DNA of 32,500 bases, taken from Litomosoides sigmodontis (taxonomy: Eukaryota; Nematoda; Chromadorea; Rhabditida; Onchocercidae). Numbering within the stretch: position 1 is the stretch's first letter; each line of letters begins with the position of its first letter. The position numbers and the translations under genes were made by a program. The notes under the pieces were generated by a model. It was given only the letters and a program-made list of their open reading frames with translations, searched no databases and was not told where the DNA came from. Positions 10,171-22,510 of the stretch are shown here, piece by piece. The stretch covers positions 1,494,220-1,526,719 of the forward strand of contig OY718804.1 in assembly GCA_963070105.1 (NCBI GenBank). The letters run 5' to 3'.

Positions 10171-10313
10171 AACCACCACCACCACCCCCTCATCATGCCC
10201 ACCACAATGTTGAGGTTGCAGTGGTGGTGGTGGTGGTGGTGGTGGTTGGTGGTGGTGTTGGTGGTTGGTGGTGGTAGTGGTTGGTGGTGGTAGTGGTGGT
10301 GGTGGTGGTGGTG
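10171..10313. repeat. TGG array with upstream CCA arm
   Basis: AACCACCACCACCACC at 10171-10186 is the exact reverse complement of 10232-10247 inside the TGG array (10221-10313). The array therefore has a built-in hairpin partner with a 45-nt loop. Downstream the repeat changes to a 16-bp unit, GGTTGGTGGTGGTAGT, present twice. Closely spaced GG pairs could also form two-layer quadruplexes. Confidence 0.9.
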
Positions 10314-10588
10314 TTTTAATGAAAGCTTATCATTTTCACAGCACAAATACAACAAACAAAATTGCTTCCTTACTACTAGCTGCTAACTAGCATTGTTTGC
10401 TACGGTGCTGCAAGTGTGGAAAATAATTTGTGCAATAGTTTTTCACCAATCAATTCCACCATGAATTTAATTTTAGGAGAATTTAATTTGGACGAGTATT
10501 CACAGTTTTTCATTAGTGTGCCAACATATACGACCATCTCTAATCTAATAATCTGTACAAATAAAGTTTTGCATAAATTCTATTTTTT
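10314..10588. other. mixed-composition DNA, no gene assigned
   Basis: This is less repetitive than its surroundings and holds a 66-codon open frame (10416-10616) that opens with GTG, not ATG. Its translation shows no domain or motif I recognise, and its last residues come from the AT-rich hairpin that follows. Confidence 0.4.
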
Positions 10589-10658
10589 TTTATATTATTT
10601 ATTTCTATATTATTAATCTATTTATATAAATTAATAATATAGAAATAAATAATATAAA
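10589..10658. repeat. perfect 29-bp inverted repeat
   Basis: 10589-10617 is the exact reverse complement of 10630-10658, with a 12-nt loop (10618-10629). The stem is nearly all A and T, with a single G-C pair. It could extrude as a cruciform, and as RNA it would form a long hairpin. I see no flanking target-site duplication that would mark it as a transposon relic. Confidence 0.92.
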
Positions 10659-11880
10659 TGTGTAAAAATATTAAAAAAAAAATGGAAATATATCAAAATA
10701 ATATAGTGCGAAGTGTAAATAGAGCAATAAATGAGGAACCGATCGAAATAAATCTAACAAATGATTCTAATCTAATGAGTTAATGATGACAATTCCCATT
10801 TTATGGTTTTTTTTTCTCGCTTTTTTTTTCTTGCATTTGTAATTGTGAGAAATTTTCACTTATCATTTTTTGTGAACTTTTATTTCTCCTTCCTTTTTAC
10901 ATTCATTAATGAATGGGAATGGTCGATGGGCGAGGAGGAGAAATTATCAGTGTGAGGTGGGTGAAAATCTTTTGTGTTCCTCCTCCTGTACACATTTTAC
11001 ATTTTAGATGAAGTACCATTTAAGGGGAAATTTGTTAATTACACTGATTGTATGAGAGATGAAAGGAGGATGGTGATGTAGATGAATGCATTTTGTTGAA
11101 ATTTAGTTAGCGTTGGAGAAGGAAATTCCAAATTTCCTTTCTTTTTTTTTTTGTTTTTATTTTTTTTTTCTTGGATGTTAATAATCGATTTTTAGTTATT
11201 TATTGCAAAAAAGCTTTCATTGTTATCGGTGTTTCCAACTGCTACCAAATCGTTCTTTTATTAACTTTTATTTCATATTCATTTAATTTTTGAAATTGAA
11301 ATTCATGCTCATTAGCATAATACTCAATTATGCTATAGTAATAATGGCAGGTGGTAAATAGCTAGCAGTCTATAGTACTGAGTAGTAGTGGTAGTAGTAG
11401 TGCTAAAGTTTAGTTACCTGTAAATTTAAATCATGTGTAAAGCTAGCGTAAGCGTCAAATAATTGATAATTAATTCGAAATCGAAATAGAATTAGAGAAT
11501 AACAGAATGATTTTTTTTTATTAAAAAAAATTAACTCTGTGCGATGTTTTTGTTTATTTTCCTCTCCTTTTTTCTTTCTCTATTTGCCAAATAAAAAAGC
11601 TAAAATTTCACAGGGAAGTGTTGTTTTCCTTTCTTTTCTCTCCTTTTCCTTCAGTTCAAATAGCTTAGTTCCTACGCCAACTATGCTTTGCTCCGTCAAT
11701 AGATCAATATTTTATGAATTATATTCAAATTAATTATTGTATATAATTGTGTATTCGTGTTAAATTTAATATCAAATTTGATCCATCATTTACAGCAATA
11801 AAAATTTTCATCTCCGCAAGGATCAGATTAGCAATGCAAATGGTCGCCTATCATCGAGGAGCATTGTAAACTTCACATCA

Positions 11881-11882
<2 letters not shown>
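10659..11882. other. AT-rich non-coding DNA, no gene seen
   Basis: Unique sequence with T-rich homopolymers near 10807-10830 and 11142-11170 and an AGT-rich patch at about 11380-11402. The 64-codon frame at 11539-11733 is Ser/Phe-rich from pyrimidine bias. Confidence 0.6.
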
Positions 11883-11951
<69 letters not shown>

Positions 11952-12064
11952 CACACACACACACCAATACGCAAACCCATACACACCCGCATACATAGAC
12001 ACACACACCCGTAAACAGACCCATATGCACCCGTACATACACACACACACACACACACACCACA
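11883..12064. repeat. CA array with degenerate downstream half
   Basis: A near-perfect (CA)n run covers 11883-11964 with one CG interruption. A degenerate half follows, with CCCATAC, CCCGCATAC, CCCGTAAAC and CCCGTACATAC variants, and then a second CA run (12039-12060). The degenerate half resembles the CCCATACAGACAGG units of the minisatellite at the window's end. Cys/Val open frames on the minus strand are artefacts. Confidence 0.93.
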
Positions 12065-12442
12065 CTTATTGTTCGTTGGTTTGAATTTCAAAACTTTCAG
12101 TTAATTTTATAGTATTGAATTCAAGCATTTATGTTTTCACATATATGTCTATTTGATTCAAATGGTAAAAAAAGGATTAAAATTTTATAAAAGGAAAAAA
12201 CTAATGAAATATGTTCAAATGGATTTCTTTTTTATTTTGCTCTTTTAGTTCACCTATGATTAGAGAAATTTTATATTTAATTTTAAATTTAATAGTTTTT
12301 TAATCAATATTTCATTTGTGGCGAATGTATTGGAAGTGAATTCAGCGAACGATCGTAACAACAGCAAACTGCTACTGTAATATCAGTTTGTTGTTAAATT
12401 GCTAGTTCATGATAACAGAGAGGTGGAGAGAAATTTTAGGAA

Positions 12443-12478
12443 TAGAGAGAGAGAGGGAGAGAGAGAGAGAGAGAGAAA
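12443..12478. repeat. (GA)n microsatellite
   Basis: A GA run with one GAGGGA interruption. Confidence 0.93.
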
Positions 12479-12806
12479 GAAGGAAAAGAGTAAGTGATAA
12501 TAATGATTTATTTCCTAGGACAATGAACCATTAGAAGATGATGATAAAAAGTTTGATAAATAACAGTGATAATGTTTTGATGTTATCATGATAATATTGA
12601 TGTATTAAAAATAATCCGTACTATTTAGGAAGTGTAAAATGACTACTGCTAAAGAGAATTTTTTTTAATGAAAAAAATGTGATAGTTAATAAAATTGAAT
12701 TGAAATTGATCGATTACGTTTGTTTTGTTTTGGTTTTTTTTTTACAAATGAAAATTGCAAGTGAGTAATTAACGAAACTTTCCTAGTTAGCTTTTTTTGT
12801 TAACCG

Positions 12807-12841
12807 TCTCTCTTTCTCTCTCTCTCTCTCTCTGCCTCTCC
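12807..12841. repeat. (CT)n microsatellite
   Basis: A CT run with a CTTTC break near its start and a CTGCC break near its end. Confidence 0.92.
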
Positions 12842-13145
12842 CCATTTTTTTTGCAGCAGATTTTTTTTCTCTCCTTTTTAACAGTTAAATTCACGAAAAA
12901 TTTCCTGTTTTTTACAAAAAGCTCTCTTTTTTTTTCTCGCTCTAAAAAAAACTCTTCGTTACTATTTCGCCATCTTATACGTTTGTGTAATAATTATTAA
13001 GACACTTTTCTGAAATTCACATTTTCACAGAGAGTTTCTGAACTCTTAAAAAAATGTTTAACTGATATATATGCAATATATCATCAGTGCAGCTATCATT
13101 ATCAGCTGTTTTTTAGCACCATTATTGTTATCATTAGTTTTAGTA

Positions 13146-13245
13146 ATACCATTATTATTATTGTTATTATTATTATTATTATTATCATCATCATCATTAT
13201 TATTATCATCAGTTCTAACTATAATTATTATTTATTATTATTGCA
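13146..13245. repeat. ATT/ATC imperfect array
   Basis: ATT units with GTT and ATC variants; the ATC block near 13185-13196 divides the array. Confidence 0.85.
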
Positions 13246-13487
13246 GTTTTGAAATTTTTTGATCGTTTCAAAACCTAACATTTATTACTACCACTTCTTT
13301 TTTTTAATCTTATGTTTCCATGGAAAATTATAATTGAAATGTTTTTTTTTTTTGAACAGAAATTTTTTAATTTAGCACTTGATGAATGTTTGATTGATAT
13401 TTTACGCTGTTGTTAACTTAAAAAATCAAAAATCACTCAACAGAACAAACAAACAAATAAATAAGCAAACAAACAGGAAAAATCTCG

Positions 13488-13560
13488 AGTTATTTAAATG
13501 AATGAAAAATCATTTTGCTGTATTTTTTCTCACTTAAATTTTTTCATTCTCTAAATAACT
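13488..13560. repeat. 73-nt imperfect inverted repeat
   Basis: AGTTATTTA at 13488-13496 pairs with TAAATAACT at 13552-13560. After a small bulge, GAATGAAAAA near 13500-13509 pairs with TTTTTCATTC at 13540-13549. The loop is about 30 nt. The overall length is in the range of a precursor microRNA, but the bulge and large AT-rich loop make this only a weak candidate. Confidence 0.65.
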
Positions 13561-14421
13561 TAAAAAGAAAAAAGCAAAGGAAAAAAAATTTGCTCTCCTA
13601 AATGATCTGGTTTAGAGAAATTTAAATGAACGAATTAATTTAGTGAAAGAATGATAAATTGTATAGTAGCACTGATATTCAACGAGCTTCTACAGCACCT
13701 CTAATGTGCTACTCATTAATTTTGCATATTACGCTTGAAGGCGGATATTCTTCATCTTTGAAATGAAAATTTCGCAGCTAAATTGTCCATTCATTCTTAT
13801 CTGTCTCATTTTATTTTCCAACCAACCACATATATGTGTATATATACATATATTGGAAATTTAAATTGCATCATTTAGCATCTCATTTAAATAATAAATA
13901 AATATGCATCTAACGCAGAAAGCGATAATGGTACATTTGAAATTAAAAATACATTTTTATGTTTCGCGCAATAACTGAAACACTTTTATTAAATAAAATT
14001 TTTTTTAAAACTTTTATAATATATGCGAAATGTTATTGCACTTTTTACAACAGAAAATATTAAGCAAATTTTGCTAGTTAGTAGTAACACTAAGCATGAA
14101 ATGAACAACTTATTTATTTTTTTTATTCCATAAATTTTTATTCCGCGAATTTTTTCTTCCATCGTCCGTGTGTGTGTGTGTATACTTTTGTCATAATAAT
14201 TGTTGTAATTAATGTTTTCTAATTAATGCGTATAAACAAAAAAATTTAACACAGTAAAAATTTTAAGCAATATTTCTATAAACATTTAATGGTTGAAACA
14301 TTGACTGATCAGAAATTTTCCTTCTTTTTGCAATTTAATTTTTTTAAATAACATAAGATGAAACATTAAATTGTTAAATAAAAAAAGTTACTGTAAATAC
14401 ATATAAACATACACGCTTGAT

Positions 14422-14502
14422 TTTTATTAAATTAATTTTAATTAAAGTAGGTAGATGTGTGTGTGTGTGTGTTTGAATTTTATTAAATTAATTTTAATTA
14501 AA
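14422..14502. repeat. 25-bp direct repeat flanking a TG run
   Basis: The 25-bp sequence at 14422-14446 (TTTTATTAAATTAATTTTAA then TTAAA) recurs exactly at 14478-14502, with a (GT)n run of about eight units between the copies. The region could vary by slippage or by recombination between the copies. Confidence 0.9.
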
Positions 14503-14686
14503 ATGGGTAAGAATGAATGATAATGATGGTGGGTGATTGTTAAACATCGTGCCCTATATTATTCATTTTGAAAAACCAATAATAATTTGAGTATTATCTC
14601 AAAGTGAGCTCTTTACAAGAAATCGTAAGATCCTGATTTGTGTGACATCTGTGAATCTTCCTTCCTCTTCTCCTTCCACCGATCAA

Positions 14687-14830
14687 CCCCCCGCCCCCCA
14701 ACCCCCCCCCCCTCCTCCTACTTTTGCTCCTATCCTTCCTTCATCCCATCGCCACATCCCTGCACCCGCTATATCCACATATCTTTCCTACTCCTCCCCT
14801 CTCCTCCCCCCCCCCCCGCCACCCCCGCCT
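14687..14830 (-). repeat. C-rich tracts, G-quadruplex candidates on the minus strand
   Basis: C6, C6 and C11 tracts lie at 14687-14692, 14694-14699 and 14702-14712, separated by one or two bases. A second group has C12 at 14806-14817 and C5 at 14822-14826. The minus strand thus has long closely spaced G runs, which fit the quadruplex pattern. The + strand could form an i-motif. Two overlapping Pro/Ser-rich frames of 94 codons (14638-14926) open with TTG or GTG rather than ATG and are probably compositional. Confidence 0.8.
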
Positions 14831-14941
14831 CTTCAGCTCTTCTCCTTAATGGACAATTGTTGTGTAATACACAGAGAGTGGACGTTGAAGAGAAGGAAGG
14901 ACGACGTATTTACCCATTTTAGATAAGATAGGTAGGGCTAG

Positions 14942-14945
<4 letters not shown>

Positions 14946-14982
<37 letters not shown>
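14946..14982. repeat. (GA)n microsatellite
   Basis: A GA run with one GAGGGAG interruption; a short GAAAT pentamer patch follows at about 14998-15029. Confidence 0.93.
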
Positions 14983-14984
<2 letters not shown>

Positions 14985-16241
14985 GGTTGAATGAATGGAA
15001 TGAAATGAAATGAAATAAAATGAAATGAATGTAAGAAGCGAGGAGTGCGGTGAGTGTAAATGAATCGAAGAGATATTTTAATGACTACTGGCTGAACTTG
15101 ATAGATAAATCTTCCATTTTGATCAGAGTTAACTCGAACGGGGCAGATGCATTATTGTTGTCCTGTTTGGCAAACAACCCTGATCAATCCTTCCTTATTT
15201 CGAAACCCGATTTTTATAACTTCTTCCTCCCCTTTCTTCACTTCCATCCCGAATCAGGTCATGCAAACACAACACTTTTATAAATGTAAATGTATTTGGT
15301 TTTTATTTTATTTATTCATTCCATTTATTTATTTATTCATCCTTTTAATCATTTTATTTTTTATTTATTTATTCACTTATTTATCTCTTTATTTATTTAT
15401 TTAGTTAAATTTACATATCCTATACATTCCGTCAAGCGCTATTTTCATTTGATCTTTTTTTTTTTCTCCTCAAATTTATTTCAAATAAATGAATAGATAT
15501 GCATATTGATTTGCATACACATCTTCTACTATCTGTCACTTTTGTTTCTGTTTACTTTTCTTTTTTTTTCTATCGAATTTATTTCAGTACCTAAAATTAT
15601 TTTGAAATAGAAGAGATATGCACTCACCAATGCGATCATTGGTAAAATATTTTGTCATCAATTTTCATCATCAAATAAATCCGGTCAATTGCTTTTCACT
15701 CGTAAACACTCTCCACCTAAAGTTGCGATTAATTATTGAAATGAGCAATCGGCGTAAAATATCCGGTTATAGGTAGGCAAACTATCGTGCTGTCACCACT
15801 CACAATAGGCAGCACATTTCAGAAAGAGGTCAAGTTAAGCGTGAACGTATATTAAAGTAGCATCGCTTACAACACACCGCTCACGTTCATAAGAGTTGAT
15901 GAAAAGCATCATCATCATCTCCGTTGTTGTTATTACTATTACTATTATTACTATTGTTATTATTACTATATTATTATTGCTATTATTTTTTCATATAATT
16001 TCATGAAATTTTGTGATAAATTTAAATAGTTGCTTTTATGACAATTTCCTCAAAGAAATCTTCCATCCGTTTTACCAAATCATTTTCTTGTCACTTTTTT
16101 TTAATGTTTTATTCCTTCCTTGTATATATAAATGTTTGAAAAATTAGAAAATAGAATGGAGAAAAATTGGAAAAAAAGTTAACGAATTAAATTTGAGCTA
16201 ATAAGTTATTGAAAATAACATTATGATTTATTGTATTCCCC

Positions 16242-16339
16242 GTCTCTCCCTCTCTCTCTCTCCCTCACCTCTGCTGTAAGAATGCTATTAGGAAGAAGAA
16301 AAGAAAAAATGATTAGTTTTCTCTCTCTCTCTCTCTCTT
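16242..16339. repeat. two CT tracts
   Basis: CT runs at 16242-16265 and 16320-16339 flank a purine-rich AGGAAGAAGAAAAG segment. The 82-codon frame across them (16231-16479) is mostly Ser/Leu from the CT runs. Confidence 0.88.
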
Positions 16340-16746
16340 TGGCTTTCTCTATACCTTCACTTTTCTTGTTCCATTTATTAATAAATAAAAAAAATATAAG
16401 ACAGCTTTTTGCCTTTTATTCTTTTAAACCAGAAGAATATCTCTTTTTTTTTGCTCGCTTAGTAAAAAAAATATATTAGTTTTTTTGTTTTCAAAATCCA
16501 AAATATCTCTAATAAATAGTAAATTTTAATAAAATATAATAATATGTGTTGTCTATTTGATTACAAAAAAAAGAATTTTCGGTGTATTTTTTTTAAACGA
16601 TAATTTATTAAATTTCGAATGTCAGTTGTGGCTGCTACAAATTATCCATTTATCATTTGCCTGATATATTTGAATGTTTCTGCAAAGTTTAGCTCTTAAA
16701 TGAAATACAAAATTCACTATGCTAAGGTAAATTACACTGTCATCGC

Positions 16747-16819
16747 TTATCGTTGCAACATTCTTATTTGCTATGCATTTATCATTGGTTATTGTTATGG
16801 CATTCTTATTTGCTACGCA
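16747..16819. repeat. decayed 42-bp tandem duplication
   Basis: 16747-16777 and 16789-16819 match at about 25 of 31 positions and share CATTCTTATTTGCTA; the offset is 42 bp. Confidence 0.7.
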
Positions 16820-16966
16820 ATCAAATGATAGAGAATGGCTGAAAGAACAAATGACAGTGCTTATTTTCGTATTTGCAAAAAAAAATTTTTTTAAAAAGTT
16901 TTATCTTTTTCATTTATCCTTTTAGTAAAACTTGTTCATCCTAATTTTAACGTACGCACGCACAAA

Positions 16967-16967
<1 letters not shown>

Positions 16968-17041
<74 letters not shown>
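16968..17041. repeat. (CA)37 microsatellite
   Basis: A perfect AC run of 74 bp ending in GTGTACA. Confidence 0.97.
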
Positions 17042-17044
<3 letters not shown>

Positions 17045-18178
17045 TACAATGTAAACTATTTTCAATTTGATTAAATCGTAATCTGTTAATTGTCGAATAC
17101 GATGTCGCCGTATTTCTCTCTCTCGCCCTCTGTGTCTCTTCCTCCATCTGTTTCATTGATGAAAAAGGAAAATAAATTTTCTAATAGTAAGCGATATATG
17201 TCTTGTGGTATTTTAATAATTAAATGCAATGTAATGTTAATATTTTGAAATCATACGGTTGTTGCTGTTATATTATGAAATTAAATTAAATTAAACTTCA
17301 AAGGAAACAATAACCAATTAGCACAGATATGAGTAAATTTTAAATTGATCATAATAAATAAAATTTCTAAATCCATTCCAAATGATGCAGCATAGAGTAA
17401 TACAGTATGATTAATTGAAATAGAGCAATGATAAAGAGAGTGAAGGACAGTGAGTGAGAGAGAGAGAGAGAAAAAGCAAACTTATTGCTGTTTGATGAAT
17501 TAATTAGCGAATTAATTCCAACTGTTTGTTTTTTCTTTTTAAAATAAGCAAACCTTTGTGCATTCATTTACATATTCATTAATCTCTCTCTTGTCAAAAT
17601 GGAACAGTGAAACTTTTTTTAGTAAAAAAAAATTAATTCAACAATTTCATTTTAATTCATTTTAACAACAATTTCACTTTTCGTGTTTTTTTTTGCCGTT
17701 TTCTTAAAATCATGACTAATTCGGCAGTTATATAGTTGTTTTTGGATTTCATAAAATTTTATATTAATGCTATGCGTGTGTTGTAATATGTTGAATTTGT
17801 GAAAACTGAGATTGGAAGCTTTAAGAGATTATGGAAAAGTATAAGAAAAGAAAGATGCATGTGTGTTCGCCCATTTCATCCCATTTCAATACTCTTTTCA
17901 TTTTTGTTATTTCATTTCCTCCACTTTTCCTCATATGTGCAATCATTCCACTTCATCGTAATTCTTTTCGAATTTTCCCTCTTCAACATTAAAACCAACT
18001 CTAACATTTAACACTAATGATAATGATAATTAATAATAATAAACAATAATTGATATTTAATAATTAATAATAATAAATAAAGAATAACTAATAAATGACG
18101 ATGAAGACAATAGCGATAATAGCGGTGACAACAAACAATAAATGATAATGTCTTAGAAAAGCTCATATAGCGGAAATA

Positions 18179-18180
<2 letters not shown>
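17042..18180. other. AT-rich non-coding DNA, no gene seen
   Basis: Unique sequence with a GA run at 17453-17471, an interrupted AAT patch at about 18016-18090 and no exon-like segment. The 70-codon frame at 17799-18011 has mixed composition but no recognised motif. Confidence 0.55.

Positions 18181-18258
<78 letters not shown>
18181..18258. repeat. (TG)39 microsatellite
   Basis: A perfect TG run of 78 bp, about 220 bp upstream of the GTT array. Confidence 0.97.
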
Positions 18259-18261
<3 letters not shown>

Positions 18262-18476
18262 TAGATATGTTGCCGCAGAGGATGGATAGGAAATGTTGAA
18301 GTAAACAAATACCATCAACAATATGAAATCAATAGGAATTCACTTCTGTGAAATGCTTCATCTTCGCCTCAAAATTTCATTCGTAGTCGGCAAATGATGT
18401 AAATACAATTGCTGCGATGAAATTCAAAGAATTTAAATAGAAAATGAAGAGGTCCGCCGATATGACAAGGACCATG

Positions 18477-18656
<180 letters not shown>

Positions 18657-19409
18657 GGGATGGGAGATGAAATGGGAAACTGCATATTAGGTAATGGACG
18701 ACATATAATACGTTCATTCCAAATATTATTTTTTTTCTTTTAAAAAAAAAAATTGTTTAGTAATGTTTATCATTCTTCCTCCTCCTCTCTCTTGCTCTCT
18801 CTCTCCCTCTCTCTTTCACTCTTATCATAAAGGTTATATTTAAGTGACGAAAAACTGTTCTGTTTTTTTTAAAACTATTTAATGAATTTCATTATTTGTA
18901 TTATATATATGATTATGTGATTGGGAGCATTTTTATTTTTCATTTTCTGTTCTCTCTCTCTCTCCCTATCTCTTTTCCTCTCTTTCTTTCTTTCTTTCAC
19001 TCTTTCTCTCATCCATCCCATAATTCTTCTACTCATTCCTTAAAATTTTCCGATTATTCATTTCAAAATGGAAGATAAATTGTTTACTATTGCCACTACG
19101 ACGAGGACGACAACTACTACCACTAATGCTAGTACCATTACTACTACTACTACTACTTACTACTACTACTGTCACTACCATTACTACTGATATGTGATTG
19201 CTGGAAGGAACAAAAGGAATAATGAGAGGGAGAAAGAAAAAAACGAATAAACAAAATAAGTGGACGACGAAAAAGACAGATGAATACGAGCCAGTTTGAA
19301 ATAAACACAAAATATAATTGTAGTACTAGTAGCAGTAGTAATAGCACACTGCTGTAGAAATATAGTGCACTGGAAAATAAAGACATGCCAGTTATAATAA
19401 CAATTACAA
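18657..19409. other. AT-rich non-coding DNA with CT and ACT tracts
   Basis: CT-rich tracts lie at about 18779-18826 and 18950-19015, and an ACT/ACC array at about 19110-19190. No exon-like segment was found. Confidence 0.55.
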
Positions 19410-20234
<825 letters not shown>

Positions 20235-20317
20235 TAATTATTACTATTATTAATTATTATTGAAATTATTATTGTTAATTATTACTATTATTAATTATTA
20301 TTGAAATTATTATTGTT
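20235..20317. repeat. 41-bp tandem duplication at the array edge
   Basis: Two copies, each containing ATTATTACTATTATT, TGAAATTATT and TGTTA, are offset by 41 bp and appear identical by eye. They mark where the ATT array decays into unique sequence. Confidence 0.88.
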
Positions 20318-20582
20318 ACTGCTGTTGCTATTGTTGTCGGTGGTTAGTTATTGGTTATTAATTATTTGTTTATATCATTAGATTCACTGCAGTAACTGCC
20401 AAAAGTGTTGTTAGTTAAGATAAATTTGAAAGTCAAAAGGAAAAAGAAATATATATGAAAGAAAAGGAAGGGAAAAAGCGTTTGTTTCTATAAAAATTTG
20501 AACAGACAAAAGAACCCTGCGCATCATCCATCTATCACATATTTACTTTGTACTTTTGTTTATGTTTATCATATATAGAACG

Positions 20583-20667
20583 AGGGAGAGAGAGAGAGAG
20601 AGGGGGTGAGAAAAGAGAAAAGAAGGAAAAGGTTGGAGAGAGGGAGAGTGGGAGAGAAAGAGAGAGG
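20583..20667. repeat. GA-rich purine tract
   Basis: A (GA)n core is followed by G5, AAAAG and GGAGA blocks. The tract is purine apart from a few T bases. Confidence 0.88.
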
Positions 20668-21936
20668 TGTAATAAATTGAATGATTTAAATTTTTTCTTT
20701 AAAATTTGTAAAAATAAAATGTTATTAATTTTATAACTTTTCCCTTCATCCATCCTCATTCTTATTAGTATGTGGCATAATTGTACAACAACTTTTCAAC
20801 CAACTTTTTGATTTTTTCTTGTTTTCGAAAATGAATAATTTCTTTTCCTTTCTCTCTTTCTCTCTTTCTTCCACTTCATTCGCTCTTATGTGTCTATTTG
20901 CGTTAAAATAAATATTTGATGAATAAATTTCAAGGAATTGATTTCATCTCCTTTGTTTTTTTGCCTTTGCTGAGGAAACATTAAGTTGGGGTAAATTTCT
21001 AATTTATTTTTGAGTAAATAATTAAAATTTTCTCATTTAGGCGTTTGCATTTTCTAAATTTAATAAATGCAAGCATATATTTTGCAGTGATGTTTAATTA
21101 GCAAAAAGTGAAAAGTGACGAAAGTGACGTTTGCAAATTTTTTTTAGCGACTATAATAGCGTTAGTGGCAATAATGATAACGGTAGTGAAAACGGTAGCG
21201 ATGATGATTATTTTTATTTTTTTTTGTCGAAGCAATTTAACCACCGAATTGTGTTATGCTTGGAGAAAGAGAGGAGAAGGGAAAAAAAAGCAAATCTAAA
21301 CTTGTTATGTAGCTAACTAAGTAAGCTAAGGTGTACGCACGTAAAGTGCAATGATTAATTTGGATAAATTGATGATGGAAAAACTAATTGAAATGTTTAA
21401 ATTTCTTTCCTTACCAGCAATTTTCCATCTTGCATTTCATTTCCGTGTTGTTTTTCTTAGACGTAATTTTGTAGCCATTTTATTTTTGATGTAATTTAAT
21501 TAATTACAATTTGGGAATGAAAAATAAACGTCGTTGCAATTTTTCATTCTTTTTCTTTTTGGTTTTTTTTTCCTTCTTGGAATTTTTATCTTTTGAGGAA
21601 AATTATTGGAATGCATTTATTTTTATGCTCTTATTTTCATCATTTCAACATTTTGTACGCTTACTTTTTTTTTAATTACCTTAAATTAAATGTTGAACAT
21701 TTTCAGTTTTTACTTTTCACCTGTTCACCACTTCTGCTCCATCACGTATTTTCAGCACTGATAACCGTAACACTTCAAACATTCTTCTTTTAATTATTTC
21801 ACATCTCAAATTATATGGACAAAAACAATTTCTTCTTTTTTTTTAGCTTTCATTTTTCAAAAGAAAAAAAATTGAAAAAAGCAATACTAAATTTAAATTT
21901 TCTCAAAAACTTTTGTTCTTCCTTATCGTATAGATC

Positions 21937-21990
21937 TGTGTGTGCCTACGTAAGTGCGTACGTGCATGTGTGCGCGTGTGTGTGCGTGCT
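21937..21990. repeat. degenerate TG patch with ACGT steps
   Basis: TGTG units are interrupted by CCTACGTAAG, GCGTACGTGC and GCGCG. Confidence 0.75.
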
Positions 21991-22510
21991 AGGGTAAAAT
22001 TGTGAAAGAGATGAAAAGTTCAAATATTTCGACATTTTCATTGTAAAATTTTTAAATCCTATCATTACGGCAAATGCTAGTGCGAAAACGAACGCATCAT
22101 TAATATGCTTTTCCTCCCTCTCTCCCTCCCGCTCTCTCTCCCCTTTTTTTTAAAGTACTGCACAGCAAAAGTAACATTGAGTGTTTTGAAAGTTTAAACG
22201 GAATTTCAAAAATTTAAAAAATTTTTAGAGTAACATGGAATTTTTCGTCGTTTTTTTTTCGCTGCACTTAACCTATTCTTTTTTTTTTTATTTTTTATTT
22301 GTAATAGTAATCATCGTGTTTGTTTGTTTTACTTTTTCATAATGCACCATGAATTTCATTGATCTTGCAAGTTTCACTAATATTTATTTTACAGATTGCT
22401 ATTTTTGAAATTCCTAAAAATGAATAAATTTAAATGGAATTAAATGAAAAAATATTGATAATTAGGTGTGTAAAATTCTTAAATGGTTTGTAGTAACAAG
22501 TAAATTGACT

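Larger units (their letters stand above)
12065..14680. other. AT-rich non-coding DNA, no gene seen
   Basis: Unique AT-rich sequence interspersed with GA, CT, ATT and TG tracts, a 73-nt hairpin and a 25-bp direct repeat, listed separately. No exon-like segment with matching splice signals was found on either strand. Confidence 0.55.
15284..16967. other. AT-rich non-coding DNA, no gene seen
   Basis: It begins with a TTTA-rich patch (about 15300-15405) and contains an ATT/ACT array (about 15927-15990), CT tracts and a decayed 42-bp duplication. The section 15600-15900 is unique and less AT-biased, but no frame in it looks coding. Confidence 0.55.
20318..22510. other. AT-rich non-coding DNA, no gene seen
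   Basis: Unique AT-rich sequence with a long purine tract (20583-20667) and a degenerate TG patch (21937-21990). Several 60-74 codon frames occur on both strands, and none has mixed, structured composition together with splice-like borders. Confidence 0.55.

Noticed and set aside
10416..10616. 66-codon mixed-composition frame
   Set aside because: It opens with GTG, ends inside an AT-rich inverted repeat, and has no recognised motif or splice border.
11823..12091. three minus-strand Cys/Val frames resembling a cysteine-rich protein
   Set aside because: These are the frames of the same TG/CA dinucleotide array; cysteine content comes from TGT codons in the repeat.
14638..14926. two overlapping 94-codon proline-rich frames
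   Set aside because: They open with TTG or GTG, both are open because of C tracts, and neither shows splice-like borders. A proline-rich exon cannot be fully excluded.
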